Assembly: GCF_002101395.1 (NCBI RefSeq) | Contig: NZ_CP019707.1 | Coordinates: forward strand, 12,332-76,331 | Direction of reading: 5' to 3' | Origin: Pantoea alhagi | GTDB taxonomy: Bacteria > Pseudomonadota > Gammaproteobacteria > Enterobacterales > Enterobacteriaceae | Length of the DNA stretch: 64,000 bases | Part shown: positions 45,944-54,204 of the stretch, in pieces | Numbering within the stretch: position 1 is the stretch's first letter | Layout of the letters: every line of letters begins with the position of its first letter | Notes under the pieces: generated by a model | Told to the model about the DNA's origin: nothing | Database searches by the model: none | Seen by the model: the letters and a program-made list of their open reading frames with translations, nothing else | Program-made: the position numbers and the translations under genes

Positions 45944-46353
45944 TGAATCGCTACGGGTTTAACAGGCACCTAAAAGTCATTTAATATGGCTTAAAGAGAG
46001 GTGCCCGTGAGCGGTAAAAATTATCCCGTAACGTCTGAAATTAAAGTTGTTAAACAGGCTGTTGATGACGTCAATTCTGACCCCACTGTTTCAGCACACC
46101 CTGGTGTTCCCCCCATAGCCTCTATGCCTGAATAAAAAATACGGGCCAGACTTCTTTGCCAGTAAACCTCAGTCAGATGCTCAGGCTGAGATTCGGCGAC
46201 TCCAGAAAGAACTGAAACGAGATACATACAAGCGGAACAGATAAAAAAGCCGCGGTGTACTTCGCAAAGCTGTCCGACTGAGGTACACCTTTTTCATGAT
46301 AACAGTCATTGCTGGCCTGTTCGCCTGCTCTGCCAGGTTCTGGATGTCCATCC
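45944..46353 (+). pseudogene. Remnant of an IS3-family element
   Basis: It starts TGAATCGCTACGGGTTTAAC, like the left end of the IS at 27658, and keeps decayed orfA text (SGKNYPVTSEIKVVKQ..., AQAEIRRLQKEL) and the orfA-orfB junction, then breaks off in early orfB (about 46353). Several stops and frameshifts make it dead. It lies about 60 bp inside the right end of the umuC element. Confidence 0.8.
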
Positions 46354-46413
46354 GGGAGTTTGCAAATTTACGTTGACGATACTCTTTATTTTCTATTCCA
46401 CATAAACCACTCG

Positions 46414-47451
46414 ATGAGCACCCGGGTCATGTCCTGTATCGAGGAGGTTGTGCCACGCCTGGAAGTCTACTCGGTGGACGAAGGCTTTTGCGACTGCCGC
46501 GGTATGGAGATGTCCATGCCCTATGAAGATTTTGGTCGCATGATCCGCAACCATGTCAAAACCTGCACCGGCCTGACCGTCTTCGTCGGGCTGGGCCCGA
46601 CGAAGACGCTGGCGAAATCAGCGCAGTGGGCCGGGAAGGAATGGCCGCAGTTTGGCGGCGTGCTGGCGCTCACGCCGGGGAATCCGAGGCGGACCGAAAA
46701 GCTACTGTCTCGTCAGCCCGTGGGGGAACTCTGGGGCGTGGGCTCCCGGCTTGAAAAGCGCCTGCAGCTGCTTGGCGTGACAACGGCGCTCGATCTGGCG
46801 CGCACCTCCCCTACCCTTATCCGTAAAAACTTTGGCGTGGTGCTTGAGCGCACAGTACGTGAGCTCAATGGCGAATCCTGCATCCCGATGGAGGATGCGC
46901 CCCCACCAAAGCAGCAGATAGTGGTCAGCCGCAGCTTTGGCGAGCGCATCACGGAATACGATGCGATGCGTCAGTCGATTTGCGCCTATGCCGAGCGTGT
47001 AGCGGAAAAGCTGCGTGAGGACCGCCAGTTCTGTCATCACGTCTCGGTTTTTATCCGTACGTCGCCCTTCGACACCCCCCAGGCCGGATACAGCAACACG
47101 GCATTCGTAAAACTGCACGTCGGCACGCAGGACACGCGAAACATTACTGAGGCGGCGGTGAAGTCCCTGGACGCTATCTGGCGCCCGGGCTATCGCTATG
47201 CGAAAGCCGGCATCATGCTCAGCGAGCTGCGGCCGAACGGCGTGGCGCAGCTGAACCTGTTTGATGATGAGGCACCGCGTGCCGGCAGCGAGGCCCTGAT
47301 GAACCTGCTGGATACCATGAACCGGTCGGGTCGCTACAGTATTGGCTTTGCGGGTAAAGGGTTTGACCCGGAATGGAAGATGAAACGGGAGATGCTGAGT
47401 CAGGCCTGGACGACGAACTGGAAAGATATACCGGTAGCAAAAGTATGTTAG
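46414..47451 (+). pseudogene. umuC: umuC 3' part after the element
   Basis: The 345-codon frame resumes UmuC at MSTRVMSCIEEVVPRLEVYS, in the LYADMS motif where the 5' part stopped. It includes SVDEGFCD (catalytic acids of the palm; D-E usual), the little-finger region RSFGERITEYDAMRQ and the C-terminal beta-clamp-type tail AQLNLFDDEAPR. The frame could be translated from its own ATG but would lack the first catalytic Asp and the fingers. With the 5' part it would give a full-length protein of about 420 residues. Confidence 0.92.
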
Positions 47452-48013
47452 GGATATTTATTAAATCCCCAGGCATATATTTGGATATTTTTAATACGTT
47501 CATCAGAACACAATCAAGCCCGCAATAAGTAAGGCTTCAGAAATTAAAAAAAGCCGCTCTACGAACAGGTGAGCTGAATGATTCATTTAAATGTGGCTTC
47601 AGGCCGGGGGACTTCAGGCGCAGCACTCCAGATGAGAGGTAATATGTCACGCTGTTCAGAAGCGGTAAAGAGTTGTTCAGGAACCGTCAGGCTGCCGGAC
47701 TATGCCTGATGACAAGATATTAATTTACGTAGGATGCTATAAAGGAAAACAACTCCATATTAAAAAGAGTTATTATAACTCTGACTGGCGCTATCGTAGA
47801 TTTCATGGTGGTTAGCTGGAATCAGCCAGAATGTTCAAAGCCATGCGAAGATGCTGGTTATATAGAGAGGCGATGAATTGAATGCGACATACCTCCGTTT
47901 ACAGGCTGAGTAAATTTATCTCACGGGTCAATGATACTGGGCAAATTTTAAAAGCCGAAAAATTCATGGCAGGCCGCACAGAATATTTAATAAAACAACA
48001 GATAAAAATATGA
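47452..48013. other. Gap downstream of umuC
   Basis: About 560 bp of AT-rich sequence with no supported gene. Confidence 0.4.
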
Positions 48014-48256
48014 ATGAACCTTATCAAGAGAAGTGGTATGCAACTGGCAATAAAGAGATTAATACGTAAGCTATCTTATATATGCAAATGGCCTATGTTC
48101 CGTTTTCTTTATTCTCAATCTGAGCTTGACCGGCTGAAATCAGAGCTGAAAGTATTACAGGATGAATATGGCATGATCGCTGCAGAAGGCCCTGACGTTC
48201 TGGAAGAAACGCGGCAACAGAATTCCCCGCGTATCGAGCGAATTGCACATTCTTGA
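48014..48256 (+). CDS. Small hypothetical coiled-coil protein
   Basis: The 80-codon frame encodes a basic N-terminal part (AIKRLIRKLSYICKW) and a coiled-coil-like segment (SELDRLKSELKVLQDEYG). An inner ATG at codon 9 has GAGAAG upstream and may be the true start. A terminator 90 bp downstream on the same strand supports a transcript. No family recognised. Confidence 0.45.
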   Translation: MNLIKRSGMQLAIKRLIRKLSYICKWPMFRFLYSQSELDRLKSELKVLQDEYGMIAAEGPDVLEETRQQNSPRIERIAHS

Positions 48257-48344
48257 ACAGGTAAGATACAAATCTCGGCGCCTAAAGGCAGATCTCAACT
48301 ACAAAAAAATCATTTTTGAAAAAGCGCAAAATCACGTTGAATAA

Positions 48345-48366
48345 GCCGCTGCGAGGCGGTTTTTTA
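48345..48366 (+). terminator. Rho-independent terminator
   Basis: GCCGC TGCGA GGCGG followed by a run of six T on the plus strand. Confidence 0.75.
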
Positions 48367-48409
48367 CGCCGTTCTGCCGCCGTTCGGTAAAATGTCTATG
48401 TTACCGAAA

Positions 48410-48435
48410 TAAAAATGCCGCTTCAGTAGCGGCAT
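48410..48435 (-). terminator. Rho-independent terminator
   Basis: On the minus strand ATGCCGCT ACTGA AGCGGCAT is followed by TTTTTATTT; it ends the membrane-protein gene that lies next to it. Confidence 0.75.
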
Positions 48436-48468
48436 GATAAAAGCCTGGAAGTCTCACTCATATCAATT

Positions 48469-48858
48469 TCAGTCGTCACGATAGCGATGAATTAGGTAGC
48501 TAGCCACAAGGATTAGCACCACGGCCAGAAACTGATAAACGCCTACACCGTACCAGGGCCGTTCGTCGAAAAAGCCCATTTCCCTGGCACGTCCAACTGC
48601 GCTGCCGAACTGTTCTTTATCTGCAACATAGTTAAGCAGCGGGAACGTACCTGCAATGAACCATGCTGCCAGAACGCCGTTAATCAGCCATCCAGGAAAC
48701 AGGTCAATAAAATCTGACAGGCCGCCGCTGTGCCATGAAGAACGCCGCGCCTCACTGAAAAAGTTATACCAGGACGCTATACAGAACGTCGCCCATATAA
48801 GCACTGCAAAAACCATCGCCGTGAAAAAATTCACACCGTCATAAATCGTATCAAGCAT
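48469..48858 (-). CDS. Hypothetical membrane protein
   Basis: The 129-residue protein has three hydrophobic helices (about 10-32, 55-75, 104-122) and short charged links. Its ATG is preceded by GGAGG, and a terminator follows its stop, so it is a complete single-gene unit. No family recognised; such small membrane proteins are common between the backbone genes of F-type plasmids. Confidence 0.7.
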   Translation of the reverse strand: MLDTIYDGVNFFTAMVFAVLIWATFCIASWYNFFSEARRSSWHSGGLSDFIDLFPGWLINGVLAAWFIAGTFPLLNYVADKEQFGSAVGRAREMGFFDERPWYGVGVYQFLAVVLILVASYLIHRYRDD

Positions 48859-49123
48859 ATTACCGCCTCCTTTTTCGCCTGATTGTTTAGCAGGGCTTAT
48901 TAAATCATTTTTTTCCTAACAATTCCCGTTTAACAGTGAGCGATCGTCCGTCACGACGCTGGATAGCGGTAAACTTTTAACCATCTCCCGCTAAACGCAT
49001 TAATCGACTTATAGACGTTTGACACGACGACAAACAGAACAAGAAAAAACCATTACGGCTTCTGCCGGTAAACCGCAATACGGCAAAGCAGACAGAAACT
49101 CTGTTGCTCGCTCAAACTAAATC
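48859..49123. other. Divergent intergenic region
   Basis: Contains the upstream regions of the membrane-protein gene (minus) and of the P-loop-like gene (plus). No gene seen. Confidence 0.4.
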
Positions 49124-49161
49124 TAATAAATTAGGAATTGTTTTTTAATTTATTAGGAATT
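49124..49161 (+). promoter_or_regulatory. Twin 16-bp operator-like repeats
   Basis: TAATAAATTAGGAATT (49124-49139) and TAATTTATTAGGAATT (49146-49161) are direct repeats spaced 22 bp, two turns of the helix, immediately before the ATG at 49169. They also contain the inverted pair AATAAATT/AATTTATT. The second copy overlaps the ribosome site, so binding would block expression. Confidence 0.65.
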
Positions 49162-49168
49162 TATAACC

Positions 49169-49771
49169 ATGCCAACTAAACATATCGACGCCGGACAGTG
49201 GGCCAGCATCGAGGCGCTGACAATTGACCTGATTAAAAAGAGAAACACCCTCATCAAAGAAGGTGACGTGCTCAAAGATGTGATTGCCGCCGGACTGGCC
49301 GCCACCAGTGTGGAAACACTGAGCCAGAAGTATGCATATTGCCCGCGTTACGGCGTCTTCATTCACGGCCGGAAAAATAATGAGTCAGTATATTATCACT
49401 GGAATTCTGATGCGCCCGCTGCCGGGACGGTTGCTGGCTGGCTGGAGGAAGCCGGTGCTACGGAGTTTATTGTATGCGTGTACGGAAAAGCGCATTCCGG
49501 GCGTACCACATTTGCAACCCAGCTTTTAACAGAATTGCGCACCAGAGGCTGCGACACCGAATATTTTGATGATATGGATGATGATGCGGACATGGCGCAG
49601 GCATGGCGCTTTTATCTGAGCGGTAAAAGCGCGATTGTTGTCGTTGACGCTGCAGATTACCATCCGGCAACAGAACGGCTCTTCTACCATCATCAGGGCT
49701 ACGAAGTCGAAGAGGATTTATCGTTTTCTGAGTATCTGCAGCGAGAAGCAAGTCGTAAAGACCGCCCTTAG
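49169..49771 (+). CDS. Hypothetical protein with Walker A-like motif
   Basis: The 200-residue protein has an N-terminal helical part and a C-terminal part with VCVYGKAHSGRTTFATQLL, similar to a P-loop but with Arg in place of the usual Lys, followed by SAIVVVDAADYH, a Walker B-like strand. It may be a nucleotide-binding protein or a degenerate one. AGGA precedes the ATG; a terminator ends the unit right after the stop. No family recognised. Confidence 0.65.
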   Translation: MPTKHIDAGQWASIEALTIDLIKKRNTLIKEGDVLKDVIAAGLAATSVETLSQKYAYCPRYGVFIHGRKNNESVYYHWNSDAPAAGTVAGWLEEAGATEFIVCVYGKAHSGRTTFATQLLTELRTRGCDTEYFDDMDDDADMAQAWRFYLSGKSAIVVVDAADYHPATERLFYHHQGYEVEEDLSFSEYLQREASRKDRP

Positions 49772-49783
49772 AGGCGGTTTTTT
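49761..49783 (+). terminator. Rho-independent terminator
   Basis: ACCGCC CTTAGA GGCGGT followed by a T-run overlaps the stop codon of the preceding gene. Confidence 0.85.
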
Positions 49784-49889
49784 AAGCCTTTTCCCGCTGT
49801 TCGGAACCTCTGCCTTGGCTGTTTTCTTTTGCCGTTCACCCCGATTCGGATTTACATATATTCTGCCGAATGGCTGGTTATAAATTATC

Positions 49890-50366
49890 GTGACGCATCA
49901 CTGTTATTCTTCAATCATGCGGTATGTGTAATTCCCTGTCCCCTCTGAGGCTGCCAGCTTGTCGAGTATCTTTTCCGCTTCAGCCTTTGCCAGCCCCTTC
50001 TTTACGGTCTGCCAGCGGGCACTTCCCTTACGATCCTGTATTGCCCAGAGCTTTCCAGAGTCGTTATCTGGTGCAACGAATGACGTTAACTGTGATTCCA
50101 GCTGGCGAATACGATTGTGTGCAGTCTCCAGTTGAGCAAGCAACTCCGCCCTTGAAGGTCTGGGATGCTCAGCCTCGCGGATCTTTTTATTTTCGCGATA
50201 GCGCCGCGCCCGTTCCGCCGGTGACAGGGCATTTCCGGTACTGGGGCGTCCACGCTGCCGCTTTATGCCGGTATCGTTCATAACAGACTCCTGCTGAATA
50301 ATGATGATCATATTATACGTGACGAATCACAGTAATTCAGCAGTAATAATGTGACGCATCACATTA
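49890..50366. promoter_or_regulatory. Three GTGACG(C/A)ATCAC palindromes flanking a regulator gene
   Basis: The 12-bp palindrome occurs at 49890-49901 (just past the stop), 50319-50330 and 50351-50362 (upstream of the start). The last is inside the longer palindrome TAATGTGACGCATCACATTA (50347-50366). They look like operators for the encoded small protein. Confidence 0.7.
49904..50281 (-). CDS. Small basic plasmid protein, probable DNA-binding regulator
   Basis: The 125-residue protein begins with a basic motif (IKRQRGRPSTGNALSPAERARRYREN) found in several small plasmid regulators, followed by a coiled coil (LLAQLETAHNRIRQLESQL) and a C-terminal part of unknown role. The ATG at 50281 has CAGGAG before it. 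The gene is bracketed by palindromic operator-like sites, suggesting self-control. Function not known. Confidence 0.7.
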   Translation of the reverse strand: MNDTGIKRQRGRPSTGNALSPAERARRYRENKKIREAEHPRPSRAELLAQLETAHNRIRQLESQLTSFVAPDNDSGKLWAIQDRKGSARWQTVKKGLAKAEAEKILDKLAASEGTGNYTYRMIEE

Positions 50367-50725
50367 ATTATTTATTTTATGCCAGTCTGTATGGATTCGG
50401 TAAAACCCTAATTCTGCCGAATCCCCGCACTTATCCATCGTGTCTGTGGCTAAAGTACATCCTGTGTTTTGTCTCAGCTGTCCGGCATACTACTTATAGT
50501 GTCGGACAGCGCATAACATCCTCTTTCCGTGGAGCTGTTCTGCATCCGCGCCGTCCAGCTATTTGATAAAACTTCTCTCGTGGGAGGTTTAACCGAATCA
50601 GAACCTACGCCAGCGGAGTTTTTGCTCTTGACTTCTTCAAGAATACTTTCATTTGAAATCACCTCTCTTACGAATTTAGGTATGCTCTAATGGCACAGGC
50701 CAAGCGATCAGTCTGGGACAAATGT
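50367..50725. other. Gap upstream of the regulator, downstream of resD-like gene
   Basis: About 360 bp; no gene seen. In F, the resolution site rfsF is near the resD gene, but no clear site can be pointed out here. Confidence 0.4.
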
Positions 50726-51508
50726 TCAGTTGCCTATATTTTTGAGCATGGCCACGGCATCCGTACCCGGCATATGAAACTGCACCCGGTGTCGCGCGGC
50801 CACATCGAGCGCAAACACCTTCGTATACACCTCAGTAGACTTTAGGCTCTTGTGTCCCATTAGGCTCTGCAGCGCCTTCAGCGGAATGCCGGCATAAAGC
50901 ATATGCATGGCGTAGCTGTGGCGAAACGTGTGCGGCGTGACCGGCACGGAGAATGTCACGCCGTCAGCTGCCGCGGCCTCAACCGCTTCGTTTAGCCAGG
51001 TGCGTACGGTCCGGTCAGTAATGGTCCAGAGCCGCACCTTTTCAGTTCGTCCGGTCTCCGGGTTACGCCGTTCCAGCGGAATCCGGAGCGTTGCAATCAT
51101 CATCTCCAGCTGGGCAATGTACTGTGGATCAGATAACGGGACGAGGCGGTGCGGCACCATCCCTGCCGGCATCCTGCCTGCGCCGCGAGTCGCCTTCACG
51201 CCACGCTGCTTCAGGGTGGCCAGCTGTACATACGGGTAAGGCGGCGCCAGGCTGAAATCCCCTCTAGTCAAGGCCAGAGCCTCGTTGATGCGCGCGCCGG
51301 TATTCCAGAGCGTGGTGAACAGCATTTTGCGGTGCAGATCCGGGACATAGTGAAGAAGGGCGCTGACCTCTGGTGCCAGCAGGTACTGCGGATACTCGTC
51401 ATGCTGTGCGGCCATTTGGCGCAGCGCCCGCGCGGCAGGGTAGTCAATGGCCACGGGCAATTGGCTACCCTGACCCTGCGGTTGCCCCCATGAGACAAGG
51501 CTGGTCAT
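50726..51508 (-). CDS. ResD/D-protein-type tyrosine recombinase (multimer resolution)
   Basis: The 260-residue protein matches the F plasmid resolvase ResD: catalytic R73 (NTGARINEA), PHTFRHSYAMHML (His, Arg), LMGHKSLKSTEVYTKVF (His and nucleophile Tyr). These enzymes resolve plasmid multimers at rfsF and are common beside RepFIB-type replicons. The N-terminal part is short, as in ResD. The start ATG at 51508 has AGGAA upstream. Confidence 0.9.
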   Translation of the reverse strand: MTSLVSWGQPQGQGSQLPVAIDYPAARALRQMAAQHDEYPQYLLAPEVSALLHYVPDLHRKMLFTTLWNTGARINEALALTRGDFSLAPPYPYVQLATLKQRGVKATRGAGRMPAGMVPHRLVPLSDPQYIAQLEMMIATLRIPLERRNPETGRTEKVRLWTITDRTVRTWLNEAVEAAAADGVTFSVPVTPHTFRHSYAMHMLYAGIPLKALQSLMGHKSLKSTEVYTKVFALDVAARHRVQFHMPGTDAVAMLKNIGN

Positions 51509-51577
51509 TTTGTCAGGTTCCTCTGTTTACCATATCCGGGGAGCATACTGCTGGCGGCACTGGCATATACGGGGGCA

Positions 51578-52192
51578 TCATCCTTCCGGTGTTCCGCATT
51601 GCGCATACATCTCATTATCTAAATCGATCAGATAACACAGCCCCTCATCAATACCGTCAAGCACATCAGATGCCGCCTGCATCCTTTCTCCGAAACGGCG
51701 GGTATTAATGTAGCTGAGTGTCTCAAGACTGCGCGTACCATCTTTGTGTCGGGCATAACGGAAATCAGTCGCGCTTCCGTCAACCTTGTGCAGCTCACTC
51801 ACGACGTCATCTATTTTCTTGAAATCCGAAGGCTTATATCTTTCATCCACTTCCATGATCCGTTTTCTGGCAAATAGCCACAGGGCATTAAGATCGTGGC
51901 TGTCCTTTTTGTAGGTATATTTACTTGGTTCAGCCGTCAGTAGCAGCGCCGATTTAATAGTCTGCTTAATGAGCAGTTCAATATGATGGCGGTAAAGAAA
52001 AACGATGGGGTAAACCAGAAAATCCTGATTACGGCCGGTTTCATTAATGTGATGTATAAGAATGTCCGCAGCTCTTCTATAACCTTCGGTATAGGCTGTG
52101 CTGTGATCCGGCATGTAGTTAAGACAGGCGTTGTTGTGCCAGTCGGTATCATTCGTCAGCAGACTGCTCGGTGTGTCTTTTTCATTATCCAT
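51578..52192 (-). CDS. Hypothetical helical protein, possible HEPN-like
   Basis: The 204-residue protein (with the start at 52192, GGAAA upstream) is helical, with YPIVFLYRHHIELLIKQTI and TDFRYARHKDG. These resemble a group of HEPN-like proteins, but the R-x4-H motif is not clear. It follows another hypothetical gene with 16 bp between them, as a two-gene unit. Function unknown. Confidence 0.6.
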   Translation of the reverse strand: MDNEKDTPSSLLTNDTDWHNNACLNYMPDHSTAYTEGYRRAADILIHHINETGRNQDFLVYPIVFLYRHHIELLIKQTIKSALLLTAEPSKYTYKKDSHDLNALWLFARKRIMEVDERYKPSDFKKIDDVVSELHKVDGSATDFRYARHKDGTRSLETLSYINTRRFGERMQAASDVLDGIDEGLCYLIDLDNEMYAQCGTPEG

Positions 52193-52208
52193 GATCATTT
52201 CCGGGTGT

Positions 52209-52562
52209 TCAGCTGCGACCGGTGGCCAGCTCTTTTGCAAGCTCTGAAAATCCCTGATGCTCCGTCTGCAGATAATGACTGTAGATTCGGGCGTCCCGCT
52301 CCGTCAGTCCGCCGGGGTTGCCGTCAAAATAGCGCTGCAGCACGTCCATGGCATGCTCAAACGTATCCAGATCGTATTCGTGATCGCCCAACTCGCCTGC
52401 GTCGTTCAGCTCCTGGCGAAACTGCGCATACTTTTCCCGGAGGATTTTCAGCGCCATGTCATTCGCAAACTCTGCGTCTCTCTTTGCGGAAGATGCGACT
52501 GCATTCCGAATCTTCTCAAAGGCATAGCTGAAATCATCACGGCGATTCATCGATTCATACAT
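52209..52562 (-). CDS. Hypothetical protein
   Basis: The 117-residue protein is acidic and helical, without known motif (DDFSYAFEKIRNAVAS..., FEHAMDVLQRYFDG). GGAGAA precedes the ATG. It is the first gene of a two-gene unit with the HEPN-like gene. Confidence 0.65.
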   Translation of the reverse strand: MYESMNRRDDFSYAFEKIRNAVASSAKRDAEFANDMALKILREKYAQFRQELNDAGELGDHEYDLDTFEHAMDVLQRYFDGNPGGLTERDARIYSHYLQTEHQGFSELAKELATGRS

Positions 52563-53105
52563 AACAGTTCTCCAGAAGATTATTACTTCACTTTTAATAA
52601 TAACGAGTAACTAAGTTAGCGGGGATCATTACACACAAATATATAACATCTGTTATTTTAACTAACATTAATTAAACGACTGCTTATATTTTCTTTCTGA
52701 AATTACCGCAGCGTCTTATCCATCAGTTCCGACTTTTTCCATATACGTCAGTTTCCGGAAGCGTAACACGGGCGCCGCGCCGGGAAAAGCCCGCCTTACC
52801 GAAGTGCTTCCGTCACTGAAAACCTATATCTGGTAGCAAGCGCAGCTGAATCAGCCACTATATGTAGTTTGGTGCACAAAATTTCGCCATCGGGAAAGAA
52901 AGATCCGGTTCTTCCTTTTTTCGGATCTGACGGAAAAAAGAAGGACAGCGCTGCATTAATTCTTTATTTTTGACATCATGTCATTTTGAACAAAATACAA
53001 TATATCTGAGGCATGCCTTTTATTAGTTACGTCATGTCGCGTTGAAAGGCATACATCTTATAATGCGCCCTGCTACCGTCCGGACGCTTTCACAGGAGCT
53101 TTGCC
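52563..53105. promoter_or_regulatory. Regulatory gap upstream of the ribbon-helix-helix gene
   Basis: No gene. A near-palindrome of TTCTTCCTTTTTTC with GAAAAAAGAAGG lies at about 52910-52945. Two direct repeats, ATCATGTCATTTTGA (52975-52989) and GTCATGTCGCGTTGA (53031-53045), 56 bp apart, precede the next gene and may be operators for its ribbon-helix-helix domain. Confidence 0.5.
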
Positions 53106-54203
53106 ATGCTGAGCCAGCTGACCCTGCGCTTTCCAAAAAAACTGATCGAGAACCTGAAGAACCGCGCCGCTACCGAAAACACCTCGGTGAATGCCCTGAC
53201 CGAACGGCTGGTTGAGTCAAGCCTGAAGGGCAACAGCGTCACCGATGAATACCTGCGGCTGGCCACCGATCCCGACGCGGCCGTGCGTCAGCTGTACCGG
53301 CGGATTGTCCTCGGCGAAACCTTCGGCCTGCCGGCCCTGACCCGCGCCGAGCTGAAGTTTATTACGGAGCTCGCCCATCAGGCCTACAACCGCGGGCCGG
53401 GCCTGAGCCAGCTTGTCCGGCTGCCGGTACTCCGCACGCTGCTGGAGATCACCTTTGCACTGCTCAGCGGGCAGGCCGCAAACGGCCTGGCCATCGACAG
53501 CCATTACCTGAAAAGCACCTTCGGACTGGCCGGGGAAGACTGGGACGCCGAAACCGCCCGCTTTATGGACAGCCTGCCGGCGGCGGTAAACAGTGCCCGG
53601 GCCGAGCTCTGGCTGCGGCCGCTCGCGGGCTACTGCTTTGACCTGGCCGAGTTCAGCGATGAGGCGCTGGCGGGGATCTTCACGACCGCGCGGCTGAAAA
53701 CCCTTTTCCCGCTGCTGGTCCACGCGCGCGCCTGGGATGACGCCGCGCAGCAGGCCTTTATCGACGAGCTGAAGCCCCGCGTTACCGCCCTTACCGAACG
53801 GCTGACGGCCGGCTCCGTGGAGCTCGGCATTCAGATTGACGGGCAGTCGGCCGGTATGCGCGCTGCCGCCTGGTATGCACCGCCCCGCCTGTTCATGACC
53901 GTCAGCGGTGCGGATTTCATCATGCCGTTTGGCTGGCGCCATTTCAGTGAGCTGCTGCGCGCGCTGCAGGCGTATCAGCTGCAGCCGTCGCTGCTGCCGC
54001 GCGGGTATCACGGCTATGACGTGATGTTCTCACCGCCGGGCGTTGCCGGCGAGAAGGGATTTATCGGGCTTGAGGCGCTGCGGGTGTTCATGAACCGGGA
54101 CACGTTTGAAGACCTGGTCAGCCAGCTGGTGATCGCCGGTACGCAGCCCGGTCCACTTGCCGGTGCGCTCGACGAGCTGCGCTGCATTTACGGAGATTTG
54201 TGA
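53106..54203 (+). CDS. Ribbon-helix-helix protein with large C-terminal domain
   Basis: Residues 1-45 (LTLRFPKKLIENLKNRAATENTSVNALTERLV) form a ribbon-helix-helix DNA-binding motif, as in Arc/HicB-type repressors. The following 320 residues are of unknown family. Its last 63 codons are copied at 56582-56770 with about 17 differences in 189 bp. The next gene, a KAP NTPase, starts 2 bp after its stop. It may regulate itself and its neighbours through the repeats upstream. Confidence 0.7.
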   Translation: MLSQLTLRFPKKLIENLKNRAATENTSVNALTERLVESSLKGNSVTDEYLRLATDPDAAVRQLYRRIVLGETFGLPALTRAELKFITELAHQAYNRGPGLSQLVRLPVLRTLLEITFALLSGQAANGLAIDSHYLKSTFGLAGEDWDAETARFMDSLPAAVNSARAELWLRPLAGYCFDLAEFSDEALAGIFTTARLKTLFPLLVHARAWDDAAQQAFIDELKPRVTALTERLTAGSVELGIQIDGQSAGMRAAAWYAPPRLFMTVSGADFIMPFGWRHFSELLRALQAYQLQPSLLPRGYHGYDVMFSPPGVAGEKGFIGLEALRVFMNRDTFEDLVSQLVIAGTQPGPLAGALDELRCIYGDL

Positions 54204-54204
54204 A

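Larger units (their letters stand above)
34589..46413 (+). mobile_element. Tyrosine-recombinase element inserted in umuC
   Basis: About 11.8 kb separate the two halves of umuC. The left end begins with two overlapping recombinase genes; the right end lies just before umuC resumes. The ends are imperfect inverted repeats: near 34589-34612 the text AGTAAGTTAAGTGGAATGCAA and, on the other strand from about 46410, AGTGGTTTATGTGGAATAGAA (about two-thirds identical, sharing GTGGAAT). The layout of a shorter and a longer recombinase recalls Tn554-type elements and the recombinase elements known to enter the rulB (umuC-like) gene of Pseudomonas plasmids. Cargo: a c-di-GMP-related pair and a two-component system. 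An IS relic lies near the right end. Confidence 0.8.
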
